From positions 1 through 62,000 of the forward strand of contig CAJNDS010002195.1 in the NCBI GenBank assembly GCA_905221605.1: a stretch of 62,000 nucleotides of DNA, given 5' to 3'. Numbering within the stretch: position 1 is the stretch's first letter; each line of letters begins with the position of its first letter. Both the position numbers and the translations under genes were made by a program. Under the pieces are notes generated by a model, which was not told where the DNA came from, did no database searches, and worked only from the letters and a program-made list of their open reading frames with translations. Source of the DNA: Symbiodinium natans (lineage: Eukaryota; Sar; Dinophyceae; Suessiales; Symbiodiniaceae). Below are positions 1 to 11,217 of the stretch, piece after piece.

Positions 1-58
1 GTGTGTGGGTGTGTGTGTGGGTGTGTGTGTGTGTGTGGGTGTGTGTGTGTGTGTACAC
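1..58. repeat. GT/GGGT microsatellite
   Basis: The window opens in a run of GT dinucleotides with regular GGGT interruptions. It is a simple-sequence repeat cut by the window edge. Confidence 0.9.
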
Positions 59-2790
59 ATGTCAAGCCGCCAGCTAACTCTCATCTCCGCAAGAAAACCA
101 AGCTGTATCTCCCCGAAACCTCTGATGCCTGAGGGTCTCGCAGCCTGGGTATTTCCAGTGCATCTTCTGCGCAAGCCCTGAGAAGCTCTTTCACCTAGCG
201 ACACGGGGCAAGGCAGAGCATTGGTCTGCAAGGGCCGCTGGCACGTGAGTGTCTTTGGCAGGGGCAGACTCGTCCAGCGCCGACGAAGAGACACCTTTTC
301 CAGCAGCCAGCTCAAGGGGTGTCTCCCTGCAACTCAGTGCAGTGCATCACCATCGATCAGCTGCACCTGGTGCTGCCGGCTGCAGCTTGCCAACTCGTCG
401 CACTGGGACCTGACAGAGAGCCATGACAAGAAATGTGAATGGAAAGCTTCAGGGCTTGCACTGAACAGGGATCCTTTAGCTTGGCGCTTGCCGGCGCTGT
501 GCCTCATATTCTGCATGGGGTCACATGAGTCACAATGGGTTCTTCTGGGCACCTCTTAGAAACCGGAGTTCTTATCAGACAACAATAAAACATGTGGGGG
601 ACACAGCTCCCAACATATCTAACCTTGGCATGGCAGCGCCTCGCCTGGCGCTGGAAGTCCCAGTAGTCCGCCCAAGCACGAGCCATGTAGCCACCTGCGC
701 AAAGTAAGCGTAAGTGTAAGTCTGTAGGTGTAAGCGTACGTGCAAGTGCAAGTGGAAGTGGAAGTGTGAGTGTGAGTGTATATAAGTGTAGATGTCTGTG
801 TGTGAGAGAGAGAGGGTGAGTGCGTGGGCGTGTGCGTGCGTGCGTGTGTGTGTCCGGGCGTGCAGGCGTGGGTGGGTGGGTGGGTGGGTGGGTGTGTGTG
901 TGTGTGTGGTTCCATCACTTGCCAGTCTTTCCCACAAGTCGAACACCATCCAATCCAAGACATGCCTTCTCTTCGTTCCACGGCGTTTCCAAATCGAAGG
1001 TCCTGATCACATCTGGTACAGAGACGCACACTCACTAGCCACCATGGCAACTTCTGCTGGGCCGTGTTTCTGCAATCCCGCACGTAGCAGAGCAGAGACA
1101 TCCTCACAAACCTAAGCCCGGCGGCAGTACCTCTTTTTGCTAATTGATGCCGTTGGACGGCGGTCTGGCACGTCGCCCGGCTGGGCTCGATACCTGTCAG
1201 CCCTCATGCATCCATCTAACGCAGAGGTATTCGGGCGACAACGTCGGGTGCTGAGAGCGGCTGGAAAGCAACCAGTCGCAAAGTCCAATCTTGCGACTGG
1301 AGCTGTGCACACCAAAGATGTCGTCTACATGATCGGCTACCCCTGGCACCTGCAATGCTGGACTACTGGCACACGAAGCGCAGCCCTCTCTTGGAACGAT
1401 GTTTTAAAAAGTAGCTTCGCAGCTTCTGTGGACATGGAAGGAAGCTTCGTCGGACAGTGGGCTGGCAAGACCAGGGCGGTTGAAGCTTGCCTGACCTTGC
1501 CTGCCGATTTAGCCCATCAGGCTAGACACTCAAGTCGTGGAACGACGCAGCTTTGCTGCCGGAACGGGCAAGAACTACGCCTGGCAAGCAGGGAACTATG
1601 CACAGGCCATGAGTCTACGGTCCGCAGTTGCTTGGATTGAAACGTGCCAACTCCACCTGACCAGCTTGAATCTCCCACATATTCATTCCATCGCCCTCGT
1701 GTGGCTTTGTGGCCACACTGACGCTACCAGAAGAACTGACATTGCTGGCATGTGGGGCTGGTGGAACCCCGGGGCCAGGGTCGTGCTTCAACGGGCCTGG
1801 CCCCCAAAAACCCCAAGCCACCTCAGACATCCTCAGACCTCGTCGTTCCACCAGCGCATATTCTGAGGAATGCTCGCCTTGGATGGCAATTACTCATGGC
1901 GCAAATATGCTCCAAGCAATACTAGCCAGCAGGGTCTTATTGAGAGTGGGATTTTGGTGCTGAAGTCCAGGGTGGGTTCGGGATATTTCGGGATGAGCCA
2001 AGCTGCTCTCAAGCAACGCTCCAACCCAACGACCGAGTGCAGAATGCGTCCAACCTCTTCCACAGGCTGCGAAGGTCCTGTCCACATGACACTATGAGTC
2101 TGAGGTGGCCAACATGGCCAGGAGCCTCCCGACCTCCCTCGTGGCCCGCCTTGCTTTCTGCATCCTTCGGCCCCTTAAAAGTAATTGGATGTAATTGGAG
2201 ACTCCCAGCTGAGAGGCAAGCACCCCTTTCGTGTCCCATCCCAGCCTGAAGCCCCCAGACCAGCTATACTTCTTGGAAACATCAGATTGGCACTCTCGGT
2301 TTTCTCAGCTTCTTTCGTCTCTACTTCACAACGGGTCGGCTTTCCAGTGTTTCGAGACCGCATCGGACCCATTCTTTGCTCCATCAGCCTCTTGCCTGCA
2401 CCATGCACAGCCCGAACCCTCCCCAAACTCCCGCAAGTTGCAGCTGCTGCTGGCTGCTAACTCCTTCGGCTGAAGCAGCCGACGACGGGCAGGTCTTTAC
2501 AAGTTTAGGTAGCACAGGGAAGGGTCAAACCACTCTGGTTTTTGTTGCGTGAGGCGATGTCCTGTGTCCGATAGCTCATCTATGCTGCCTGAGATGAGCA
2601 CGCTTGCATCAGCCACAGTTCACACAAGCATGTGCATGAAACAGCTCTTTCACCTGTAGCCTTCACCAACTGTCTTATCCTCAAAATGGCTGCTTGCAAT
2701 GCGCAAAGCTTGACAACAGCCTGTGCTGCTGCAAGACGCAAGCACTTCCAACACCGAAAGAATTGCATGCTGCAAACTTCGCCGTACCCC
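59..2790. other. No supported gene; contains a G/T-rich repeat
   Basis: I found no exon with recognisable protein similarity here on either strand. Between about 700 and 912 the sequence passes through GTAAGT-like hexamers, then GT and GGGT runs. Open frames across that stretch read as low-complexity His/Thr or Val/Cys strings and are not believable proteins. Confidence 0.5.
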
Positions 2791-2792
2791 TC

Positions 2793-2853
2793 TAACCCTA
2801 AACCCTAAACCCTGCAACCCTAAACCCTAAACCCCAAACCCTAAACCCTAAAC
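2793..2853. repeat. Interstitial telomere-like array (CCCTAAA)
   Basis: Seven-base CCCTAAA units, some degenerate, run for about 60 bases. From about 2938 to 3065 looser C/A-rich variants of the same unit follow. Confidence 0.9.
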
Positions 2854-3749
2854 AACCAAGCATCTGTTGGCCACCGACCACAGCTCCTGGGGACCAAGTC
2901 GAGCTAAGCTGCGAGATGCAAAGGGCAGGAACTTAACACTCAACCCTCAAACCAAACAGCCAAACTCTAAAACCATGCCCTCAAGCCTAAAACCCTCAAC
3001 CCTTAACCCCTCAACCCCTCAACCGCTCAACCCCTACACGAAACTTGACTAGACTAAACCCTCAAAACTCTCTTCCCCACCTGCCAGGCCGAGGGAAGCC
3101 CCGGCAGCGGCGGGCCCACGGGTCGTGGCGGTGGAGTGCCACGCAGGGGTTGACCAGGCATGAGCCGAGCCAGGCCCTCCTAAGCTGTTTAGGGTTCAGG
3201 GTCGTTTGGGGGTCTCAGGCTTTAAGGATCTGTTGGCGTCTTTGGGGGGTGCGGGGGGAACGGGGGGGGGAACCGTTTCACGGATTCAGGGCGGGCTTTA
3301 TGAGGGTTGCAGGAGGGGAAGCTCGCGGCTCGCTCCAGGCCCCCGGCCTGGCTCAGCAGGCCTTGCCCAACACCCGGCGCGGGCTCCAGGACTGGATTCT
3401 CCTCATCGGTGGGGGGGGAGGAGGGGAAGGGGGAGTGGTTGAGGGGGGGGGCAGGGGGGTTCCACATGCGAAGGAACACACAACTTGGAGGTAGGGGAAC
3501 CCTTTCCTTGGAACGCCCATACTAGATGATCATGCACAGCTTGGGGCAAAAGAGCCCCGCGATACCGGGTCCTGTTCTGCCTCGAGCAGGACATCGTATG
3601 CATCCATGAAGTCGGTCAGGACCTGTGCAAGCAGCTATACACGTCCCAAAGACAATGTCTTGCGTGACTAGGCTGGTTCTAAGGGTCTAGGATTATGATT
3701 TTTTTTGGAGCCAAGCATTGGGTTTCGGTTCAATTATTTTTTTTTGCTA

Positions 3750-4530
3750 GACATCTTCCTAAAATCATCCTTCGAGTTCTGCCTCAAATCATCCTCCCTC
3801 CACATTCCGGCTTCCCAATCTTACAAAAACCATCCTCCAAAATATCCTCCGCCTCATCCTAAAATTATCCTATGCGAAAATTCATGCTTCCCAATCGTCC
3901 TAAAATCATCCTCAAAATGACCCTCTACATCATCCCAAAACCATCTTATGTCAAAACTCCGGCTTCTCAATCTTCCGAAAAACCCTCCTCCAAATTATCC
4001 GCCACATCATCCTAAAATCATCCTAGAATCATCCTAAAACCATCCTATGTCACAGCTCCGGCTTCCTAATCTTCCTAAAATTACCCTCAAAATTACTTTA
4101 TCTCCTCCTAAAACCGGATAATTTTATGATGATGAAGCGGACATAAGCAGCGCCCGGCGAAAAACACCATATATAGGACGACTTGAGGAAAAACAAGACA
4201 GGATGATTTGAGGACCGGATCATGAAGCGGACATAAGAAGCGCGGCGGACAGTGCCAGAGGAAGACTTTAAGGCAAGGGAAGGGATGATTGTAGGATGAT
4301 GAAGCGGGCGCAAAAAGCGGGCGGGACATGCCCGAGGATGATTCGAGGGAGAAGAAAAGACTAAGAGGATGATTTTAGGATGATATGGCGAAGAGGAAAA
4401 GTAGGGACGATATTGCCAGAGGATGTTTCGAGGAAAAAAGGGGATGATTTTAGGATGATGAAACAGACAGGAAAATGAGGGAGGACAACACCAGAGGATG
4501 ATTTTAGGAAGATTGTTAGCAAACATAGGT
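3750..4530. repeat. Degenerate ATCCTAAAA repeat field arranged as an inverted repeat
   Basis: The left half (about 3750-4110) contains many diverged copies of a CCTAAAATCATCC-like unit. The right half (about 4190-4530) contains the reverse complement, AGGATGATTTTAGG. Together they form a roughly 780-base imperfect palindrome with a central spacer near 4130-4190. Open frames across it are artefacts of the repeat. Its origin is unknown: it could be a decayed satellite or a large fold-back element. Confidence 0.75.
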
Positions 4531-5082
4531 TTTGGCGACCCCAGAATTCGGCTGACAAAAACTCATACGTAGAGGATTTTCCGCTTCGATGACTTCAACT
4601 GCCTGCGACGCCTTTGTCTCAAGGTTCTCAGGCTAAATTTCAACGGGTCGAAGTGCCCCGAAACGCGCAGTGTAAACAGACCCGGAGAGCCCTGCTCATG
4701 ACGACAAGCTGCGCAAAGCTCATCGCGATCTGATTGTCCAGTCTCTCGCAGGCGCTTCCGAATTGCATCCGCGGTGGCCTGTCGGAAGGGGAAACCCTTG
4801 GCACGCGATGAGCCCCGAAAGTAAGAGGGCTTCAGACATGCCGAGGCTCTTTTTGTGCAGGATTCGCTTGAAACATGGGAGCTTCAGGACGCAAGGCGTA
4901 CGGGAGAAGAAACCCCCCTAGAGCCCGGCCTCATCCGCTGCTACGACCACATCGTACATGCTGAAGTCCATGGGTGTGAACATGTAGGGCGGAACGACCA
5001 GGTTCTGCAAGTCCCCCTGCGGCCAACTTGCAGGTTTTTCCGGCTCAGGCTCGTTGTGGTCGTTGTGTTCGGGGTACTGTTG

Positions 5083-5142
5083 CCCTAAGCCCCTAAACCC
5101 CTGAACCCCTAGACCCCTAAACCCCTAAACCCCTAAACCCCT
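5083..5142. repeat. Telomere-like array, CCCCTAAA variant
   Basis: Repeats of an eight-base CCCCTAAA unit with some CCCCTGAA, distinct from the seven-base CCCTAAA arrays elsewhere in the window. Confidence 0.9.
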
Positions 5143-5274
5143 TGGACTTAATCAGGCCACAGGAAGTCTGGAAGGAATATTATAGAACTCGGCACAGACA
5201 CTGATCTCTTATGCGCTGAGGCCTAAGTGCTTCATGCGTTTCTGCGCCTGAAGTGTCCGCATGACATCCTGCAT

Positions 5275-5494
5275 AAACCCCTAAACCCCTAAACCCCTGA
5301 GTCCCTAAACCCCTAAACCCCTGAGTCCCTAAACCCGTGAACCCCTAAACCCCTAAACCCCTAAACCCCTAAACCCCTAAACCCGTAAACCCCTAAACCC
5401 CTAAACCCCTAAAAACCCCTAAAAACCCCTGAACCCCTAAACCCCTGAACCCCTGAACCCCTAAACCCCTGAACCCCTAAACCCCTGAGTCCCT
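5275..5494. repeat. Long telomere-like array, CCCCTAAA/CCCCTGAA/TGAGTCCCT variants
   Basis: About 220 bases of the eight-base CCCCTAAA unit mixed with CCCCTGAA and TGAGTCCCTAAA variants. The mixture suggests tandem duplication of a mutated unit rather than direct telomerase synthesis. Confidence 0.9.
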
Positions 5495-5616
5495 TGTTCT
5501 AGGGCTCACTCATAAGGTCGACAGCTCAGGCACGGAATGCAAATCTGGAACCGATGCAGGGAGCTCCAAGTCCATCTCCTGCCGGTCGGGGGGGCCAATG
5601 GAAGCAGAAGAGTGTG

Positions 5617-5693
5617 AGGGGTTTAGGGTTCTAGGGTTTGAGGGTTTTAGGATTTTAGGGTTTTTAATGTTTAGGGCTTTAGGGTTTAGGGTT
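5617..5693. repeat. Telomere-like array (TTTAGGG, degenerate)
   Basis: Degenerate TTTAGGG units in the G-rich orientation, opposite to the arrays just upstream at 5.1-5.5 kb. Confidence 0.85.
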
Positions 5694-5721
5694 GGCTTGG
5701 CTATAAATGTATATGTGTATG

Positions 5722-5828
5722 TATGGTCACTTCTCTAAAAAATGGCCCTTTTAGGGCTGTTTTTTGCAGAGCGGCCCCTATTATTTGGGGTACTCAACAA
5801 TGGACCATAGTTTAGAGAACTGACCATA
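5722..5828. mobile_element. Short fold-back (MITE-like) element
   Basis: The left end TATGGTCACTTCTCTAAA matches the reverse complement of the right end TTTAGAGAACTGACCATA with one mismatch. The two ends enclose about 70 bases. No coding capacity; a non-autonomous inverted-repeat element is the simplest reading. Confidence 0.7.
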
Positions 5829-6037
5829 TATAAGTATTCGTGCATATATAGATAGCTTTACCAGGGGATAGTACTGGTTTTCAGGCTCCTGTTTAGGGCT
5901 TCCGCACCTAGTGCTTTGGGTTTAGTGGGCTTCAGGTTGTCGTTTCCCTGAGTCTGCTACGTTACCGACTTCTCTGGAACATCTATGGGCACCAATTGCC
6001 AAGCCTTGCGGTCCAATTTTATAGTGTTTCGGGCGTA

Positions 6038-6114
6038 CTTGGTGGTTCATGGCTACTCGGCTACTTATGAATCGAACTTATAACCGTACTCATAAGTACC
6101 CATGAACCTTCAAG
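6038..6114. mobile_element. Fold-back element, family A
   Basis: Starts with a CTTGGTGGTTCATGGC-like end and closes with AAGTACCCATGAACCTTCAAG, which is nearly its reverse complement. It shares termini with copies at 7654-7771, 23374-23496 and 59701-59817. Confidence 0.65.
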
Positions 6115-6859
6115 TAGAGTTTCTGCAGCCGGGAAAGAAGTACGATTTCAGACGGGCGGCCCCTGTGTGGCATGGCGCAAGACTAGCTATGTTTGGGCAA
6201 GATACACACATCAGAAATCACGGTGATTGCGGGGAGGTTCAGCTCTGAACGTACTCAGGAACGCTGCATGGTTCACGCTACCCCCTCATCCCCCCTCCCT
6301 CCTCGTTCTGTGTATCTTCAAGGCCCCCGGCTGCGCAGTACAGCAGCGAGGCAGTGCTGTGCCCTTGGCACACCTTCCTCAGTAACAGAAATAGAAACGC
6401 CTCTAGAGTTCGTCGTGCTTCTGTTGGGATTTTGGGGATATGTGAGTAACATGGACACTGAACGTTGCTGAGCGACTCGAAGAAGAATCGGCAGAGCCTG
6501 GATCGTGCATAGGAAGGCTCGCAGCTGTCGACGAAGAGCACCCATAGGTGGTAGCCTCAAACACTTCGAGGTTTAGTGCTTAGGGTTTCGGGTCCAGGGA
6601 ACATGGGCCGGGACCGAAACGAAAGCAAGCTCTTGCAGAAGGCTCTGAGAATGGAACGCGTCCAGTCCAAACTCTTGAGAAGCCGTGATCCTCAGCTTCT
6701 CTTCCTTCTTCGGCCCTTCTCACTGCGGCGTGTTTTGCTCCCGACTCACTTCATTCTTCCGTCTCTTGCAGGACAGCTTGTCACACCCTTCAGGGCCCCC
6801 ACTCCGAGCATAGCGCCACTGCCTGTGAGACGATGCACACCATGACTTCCCATGGGCGT

Positions 6860-6905
6860 CCTAAACCCTAAACCCTAAACCCTAAACCCTAAACCCTAAA
6901 CCCCA
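6860..6905. repeat. Telomere-like array (CCCTAAA)
   Basis: Six near-perfect CCCTAAA units. An oppositely oriented array begins 75 bases downstream. Confidence 0.95.
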
Positions 6906-6980
6906 AGAAGCTCCCTGTCCTCACAATGTGCGGCGACTCCGCATCCCCGGTGAGGGAACGAAAGGCCCGGAGCTGCCTGG

Positions 6981-7018
6981 TTTAGGGTTTAGGGTTTAGG
7001 GTTTAGGGTTTAGGGTTA
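6981..7018. repeat. Telomere-like array (TTTAGGG)
   Basis: Five near-perfect TTTAGGG units, inverted relative to the array at 6860-6905. The 75 bases between them could encode a short minus-strand exon, but I cannot assign it to a gene. Confidence 0.95.
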
Positions 7019-7200
7019 CTGAGCTAAAGAGTGCTCCTCCGAACTCTGCGCTGCCAAGGGGCTCTGGCAAACTTTGGCGCCTCTGGTTTTTTGAAGGCCG
7101 TGAAGCAGCGGCCAAGGTCAGCGCAGCCAGTGGCACTGCAAAGGCTGTCGCAGCGCCTCAAGAACTCGGGGGGTTACTCGGTGAAGATTCAGGGTTTGAA

Positions 7201-7239
7201 AAACCCTAAACCCTAAACCCTAAACTTTAAACCCTAAAC
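7201..7239. repeat. Telomere-like array (CCCTAAA)
   Basis: Five CCCTAAA units with one degenerate copy. Confidence 0.9.
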
Positions 7240-8945
7240 GGTTGGAAGTTCATGGGAGGCATCCTCTACCGCGAGACACTGTCCACCATGCCTTGTCTCC
7301 CAGGTGCTGGTCGCGCTTGGCTCTTCGAAGTCTGAATCGGCACCTTGGCACATCTGGGGTCCCCGACAAGTTGGGGCACGTTGTTGGGGGTCCGTTCTTT
7401 TTCACAAGTACGACAATACTGCCTTGGTGTACATCACGGGTAATCCCCCTGATCCCCTAATATGGGAAACTCCCCCCCCCCCCTTTAGGGATTTCACGGC
7501 AACTATTGATAGGAATAGCGACCCCGCCCTCCCCATGATTGCTTGAGTCGATCAATGGCGCCCCCCCCCCCCCCATTTTCCTCGAAACTCTCAGAAGGAT
7601 CATGCAAATTGACTGGGGTTGATCTGGCTCCCTCAAGTCTAGCTTTCGTGATTACTTGGAGGTTCATTCGGGTACTTTTAAGTAGGGTCTTTTCAGTAGG
7701 GTAACTATGTTTCTAACCTTATTTCGGGCACTTATAACCCTACTTGTAGGTACCCCCCATGAACCGCCAAGCCAGCACAGAATGGACATGGGTCGCCCAC
7801 TTCGTCCCCGTAAGCCTGGTCTAGCGGACTCGCTGCTGACTAACTAGCCACAGCCGCTAACATGCAAGCGGCTCAAGCGGAGCTCTTTTTCCGTGAAGTC
7901 GTGTCCTTCGGTCGTCACTATGGCTGGATCTCAGGCCGGCGATCTTCATCCTTCATGCGTCGAGCCGAACCGACTTTGTGAAACAGTATCTTAACTCACG
8001 GTCGTATCATGGAATCATAGAGCCTTTGAGATGATCACCCCTGGAGAAAATGTCAGTTCGCGTGCCCAAGACCAGTCAGATGAGAAGTGATGTGCGTCTC
8101 CCAGGATGCAAAGGTGGTGATCAGATCGTCCCTGTGGGTTCAGTACTATGTACCTATGTACTATTCGCAAGCAAAAACTTCGGGAGTTACACCTCGTCAT
8201 CAACAGCCAGCTGCGGCGCTGGCAGCTTTGCCGCTCGTTCGACACATAATTTTCATGAATCCGAGCGAAACAGCGACAGATGAAACGCGATCTTCAAGCA
8301 AACAGAACAAAAACGCAGCCATCAGCATACAAGTATGATCAACCGAGTAGGCGACGGATGAACAAGAAGCTCACAAAGCGCTTCTCCAAACCACAAGTCG
8401 CGACTTGCGTGATGGCACAGCTCGCTGCACAACGCTCCGCTCTCAAACTCGCAGCCCTAAACCCCTCAATGCCCGAAACCTCGAAACTCTTGAATTCCAG
8501 TCCACAATGCGCTGCGGAGCGCTCCCTTTAAAGCGAAGGAGGCAGGCGTGCCTCATGTAGAAGATACTGCCCAGCAAGCAGGAAGAGTCGCAGATCAGGT
8601 CGTGAAAACAAAACACAGTGTTTCGCGAAGTCGAAGTAGGACTCTGCGCGCTCTCCAAGGCTTCCGTGTGCAGCCAGTGGTGATCCGAAGTCTCTCAAGC
8701 CCAAAAACTGTTCTACTCTCCAGGGCTCTTGGCAATCTCGTGTTTGGCACGTTTTCTGGGCTTAGGGACGCCACCACCTGGCCAGTCCAAGCTACAAAGC
8801 CGGTTGCAACTCAGATCGGAAGCTGCTTACTGAGAGTACAACACATGTCTAGCAACTAGTGAATTTCATCATCCGACTCTCCGCAATACATAACAGTTAG
8901 CCAAGGTGGTAAGACCCAGGCTGGTAAAGGATTCGACATTCCTCT
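7240..8945. other. No supported gene apart from a fold-back element
   Basis: Apart from the fold-back element at 7654-7771 and two C-homopolymer runs (near 7470 and 7561), I see no recognisable exon. Part of 8800-8945 may be the 3' untranslated region of the cyclin-like gene. Confidence 0.4.
7654..7771. mobile_element. Fold-back element, family A
   Basis: The left end ACTTGGAGGTTCATTCGGGTA pairs with the right end TACCCCCCATGAACCGCCAAG. Same termini as the copies at 6038, 23374 and 59701; the interior contains TATAACC/AAGTAGGG motifs also seen in the 23374 copy. Confidence 0.7.
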
Positions 8946-9938
8946 CTAAGATCGAAACACGCAATTTTGCCTATGCTTTCCTTGGGAAATGCAAATTTGC
9001 TGAAGTGACTCGCTCAAGGCTTCTAGTGCATGCCTTGACCAGGCGCGGATGACATCAGGCTTTTCCATGACGGTCAGGCACATCATGTCCATGAGCCTCA
9101 TCGTTACAGCCTGCGGCAAACGGCATGGCGGCACTGGCGGGGTCGCTGCCAAAAGCGTGCTCCACTCTGCAGCGCTCATGCTCGACGGCATGAGGCTGGC
9201 CATTGGCAGCAGGCCCGAGTACACAAAGCTCAGGCTAAACAGTCCGGCGGCCAGGTTGCCGTGGCTGAGCATTGGGGAAGCTGGAACGCACATAACCACG
9301 GCATGTGCGAACATCACGACCGTTCCGTGCATCTGCTGCACGGGAAGTTGGAACTCCCGGCTTGCCAAGAGTCCTAAGCGAGTGAAGTAGGGCTTGCACC
9401 ACTGCAGAACGCAGGGGGCTTGCACCCGAAAATCGAGCGCCTCTAAGACCTCCTTCTCATGCTGCGAGACTGCTCGGTTCGACACTTCTGCAGTCACGCA
9501 GTTCTGCGTGGAATCCAGCCATGTAGCAAAGTCATTGATCACGTCCTCGCCAGCAAGGGGCATTGCCGCGCTGGAGGCGCACTTCAAGACAAGGCTAGTC
9601 ACGCACGTACAGGTCAGCGGTAGCTGTTCCAAGCAGAAGCTCTGGCATGCTGTGATGCGATCAAGAAGCAGGGCCGCCTGAAACCAAGTGCTTTTACCCA
9701 CAGGATTTGCCTGAAGCATGCTGAACATGCAACGCAAAGCCTTGGTACGAATTGATCCGTCGAGGTTGCCCGGCATCGGCAGATGCACCATCTCGTCCTC
9801 CTCCTTTAGATGAGCGATCATGTCGGAGGAGGCGCCAAGGCGATGTAATTCCTCCTCCATGTTCTCGGAGATGACCATCGGCTTATACTCGGCATCGGTC
9901 TCGGGTGTCGAGGTGCTTTTACCTTCACTCATCGTCAT
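8946..9938 (-). CDS. Cyclin-like (cyclin N-terminal fold) protein, intronless
   Basis: A 330-residue uninterrupted reading frame from an ATG at 9938 to a stop at 8946. After an acidic N-terminal segment of about 60 residues, residues 60-180 look like a cyclin box: ALRCMFSMLQANPVGKSTWF with an alternating helical pattern, then EKEVLEALDFRVQAPCVLQW, which resembles the cyclin box helix 4-5 region (E/LxxLxFxLxxPTxxxF). The C-terminal half is hydrophobic and helical and may be a degenerate second box. The role would be binding and activating a cyclin-dependent kinase; the partner is unknown. The protein is about the length of small cyclins. It has no introns, unlike most genes here, so a retroposed copy is possible. 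An alternative start is the Met two codons downstream. Family assignment is from motif reading only. Confidence 0.7.
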   Translation of the reverse strand: MTMSEGKSTSTPETDAEYKPMVISENMEEELHRLGASSDMIAHLKEEDEMVHLPMPGNLDGSIRTKALRCMFSMLQANPVGKSTWFQAALLLDRITACQSFCLEQLPLTCTCVTSLVLKCASSAAMPLAGEDVINDFATWLDSTQNCVTAEVSNRAVSQHEKEVLEALDFRVQAPCVLQWCKPYFTRLGLLASREFQLPVQQMHGTVVMFAHAVVMCVPASPMLSHGNLAAGLFSLSFVYSGLLPMASLMPSSMSAAEWSTLLAATPPVPPCRLPQAVTMRLMDMMCLTVMEKPDVIRAWSRHALEALSESLQQICISQGKHRQNCVFRS

Positions 9939-10260
9939 AGGCTCCGAAGTGGCCGTACGTAGTCGCTGGACCCGTTACCCTAAACTTCAGCCAAAATCTG
10001 CAACTATACATATATACACATAGAGAGAGAGAGTGGCATAAATAAATTTCATAGAAATATCAGCATAAATATAAATAAGTATGTATATATAGTAGGTATA
10101 TAGAAGAAATGTCGCGAGAAGCATCCTTCTCTTTCCTACTATCGAGACCTACTATCTTCCCAGTTTTGACGTACATCTATTCTCAAAACCTCCCATTTTA
10201 CATCGGGTTCAACAAACCTAGGACGCTAAAAACCATTCTCTCTCTTTTGCAGAAAGGGGA

Positions 10261-10515
10261 CTAAGGGCCGAGGCAGGCCCGCCTCGAGGGGCGCTGCAAG
10301 CATGGCGTCCCGGCACGAAGGACAGTGATGCGCTGCTTCTTCCAGCTCATGTCGGTCCCTGCATCATCCCTGGCGAAGCCATGCGAATTGCTGGCCTGTG
10401 TGCTATGTGTGTTCGTTTCGATGGCGCAGCCACGGTCCAAGATGGCGCTGGAACTCACAGCACAAGCTTGAGCCAGGAGAAGAGCCGTGGCAAGCACGTT
10501 GAACTTGCAGCGCAC
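10261..10515 (-). CDS. Candidate secreted or targeted small protein or first exon
   Basis: The frame starts with a basic, then strongly hydrophobic stretch (MRCKFNVLATALLLAQACAV) that looks like a signal peptide with an A-x-A/S type cleavage region. A Ser/Thr-rich, then basic, tail follows and ends at 10261. It is 84 codons if read as one exon; it could instead be the first exon of a longer minus-strand gene. I recognise no domain. Sequence at 10526-10930 on the same strand also has open frames with plausible helical segments, but I cannot join them with confidence. Confidence 0.3.
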   Translation of the reverse strand: MRCKFNVLATALLLAQACAVSSSAILDRGCAIETNTHSTQASNSHGFARDDAGTDMSWKKQRITVLRAGTPCLQRPSRRACLGP

Positions 10516-11101
10516 TGGGTCTGCCTCAGCTTGACCGCGAAAAGAGGCAGTGAAACATCTGAGGAACGCTGTGCTTCATAGCTGGACCCGCGCACTGCAG
10601 CGCCTCGAGGCGCTCTCGAAGTGCATCCTGCAGCTCCGCCTTGCAACAACAGCACGTAGCAACAACCGAAACATCTCTGGCTATCTCCTTTAAACACATA
10701 AAAGCAGCTCCAGATGCAGCCATGGAGTGCCAGCATGCAAGGAGGAGCTCAGTCGGCGACAGGTCTGCCGGGAACATTTGAGACAACTGGCAGGTCCATC
10801 TCGGGGCCTCGGCCATTGGGGGTTGGGGGGATTTGGGGTGTTTTGAGCTTGCCATCCCAGATCCTTTTCGCTTGTCGCCTCTTGAGGCCCGGACGAAGGT
10901 AGAAAAGCGCCGTACTCCATGCCCGTGCATCCAAAGAGGCCTTCTTTCTCAACGACGAGAAGAATGCTTGTTTCTGTTCCCCACCCCCACCCCTCTCCGC
11001 CTGTACATACAGATAGTATGACCATGTATGTTATACGTATAATCTAGGCAAAGGTTTGATGGCATGGTTTAGGGCCCCACCACAGCCGCAAACTAAAAAT
11101 C

Positions 11102-11126
11102 ATGCTCACACACACACACACACACT
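11102..11126. repeat. CA microsatellite
   Basis: A short run of CA dinucleotides. Confidence 0.8.
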
Positions 11127-11217
11127 CCCTCAAAGGCAAGTTTGCTCTGCAGGCAACCCTGAGATAACTACTACTGTCACGGCTGCTGCTGCAAGCAGAC
11201 TGCAACTGTGATGATGG

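Noticed and set aside
9939-9970. Possible spliced-leader relic upstream of the cyclin-like gene
   Set aside because: The stretch GGCCACTTCGGAGCC resembles GCCATTTTGGCTC only loosely, about two matches in three, without an adjacent acceptor pattern.
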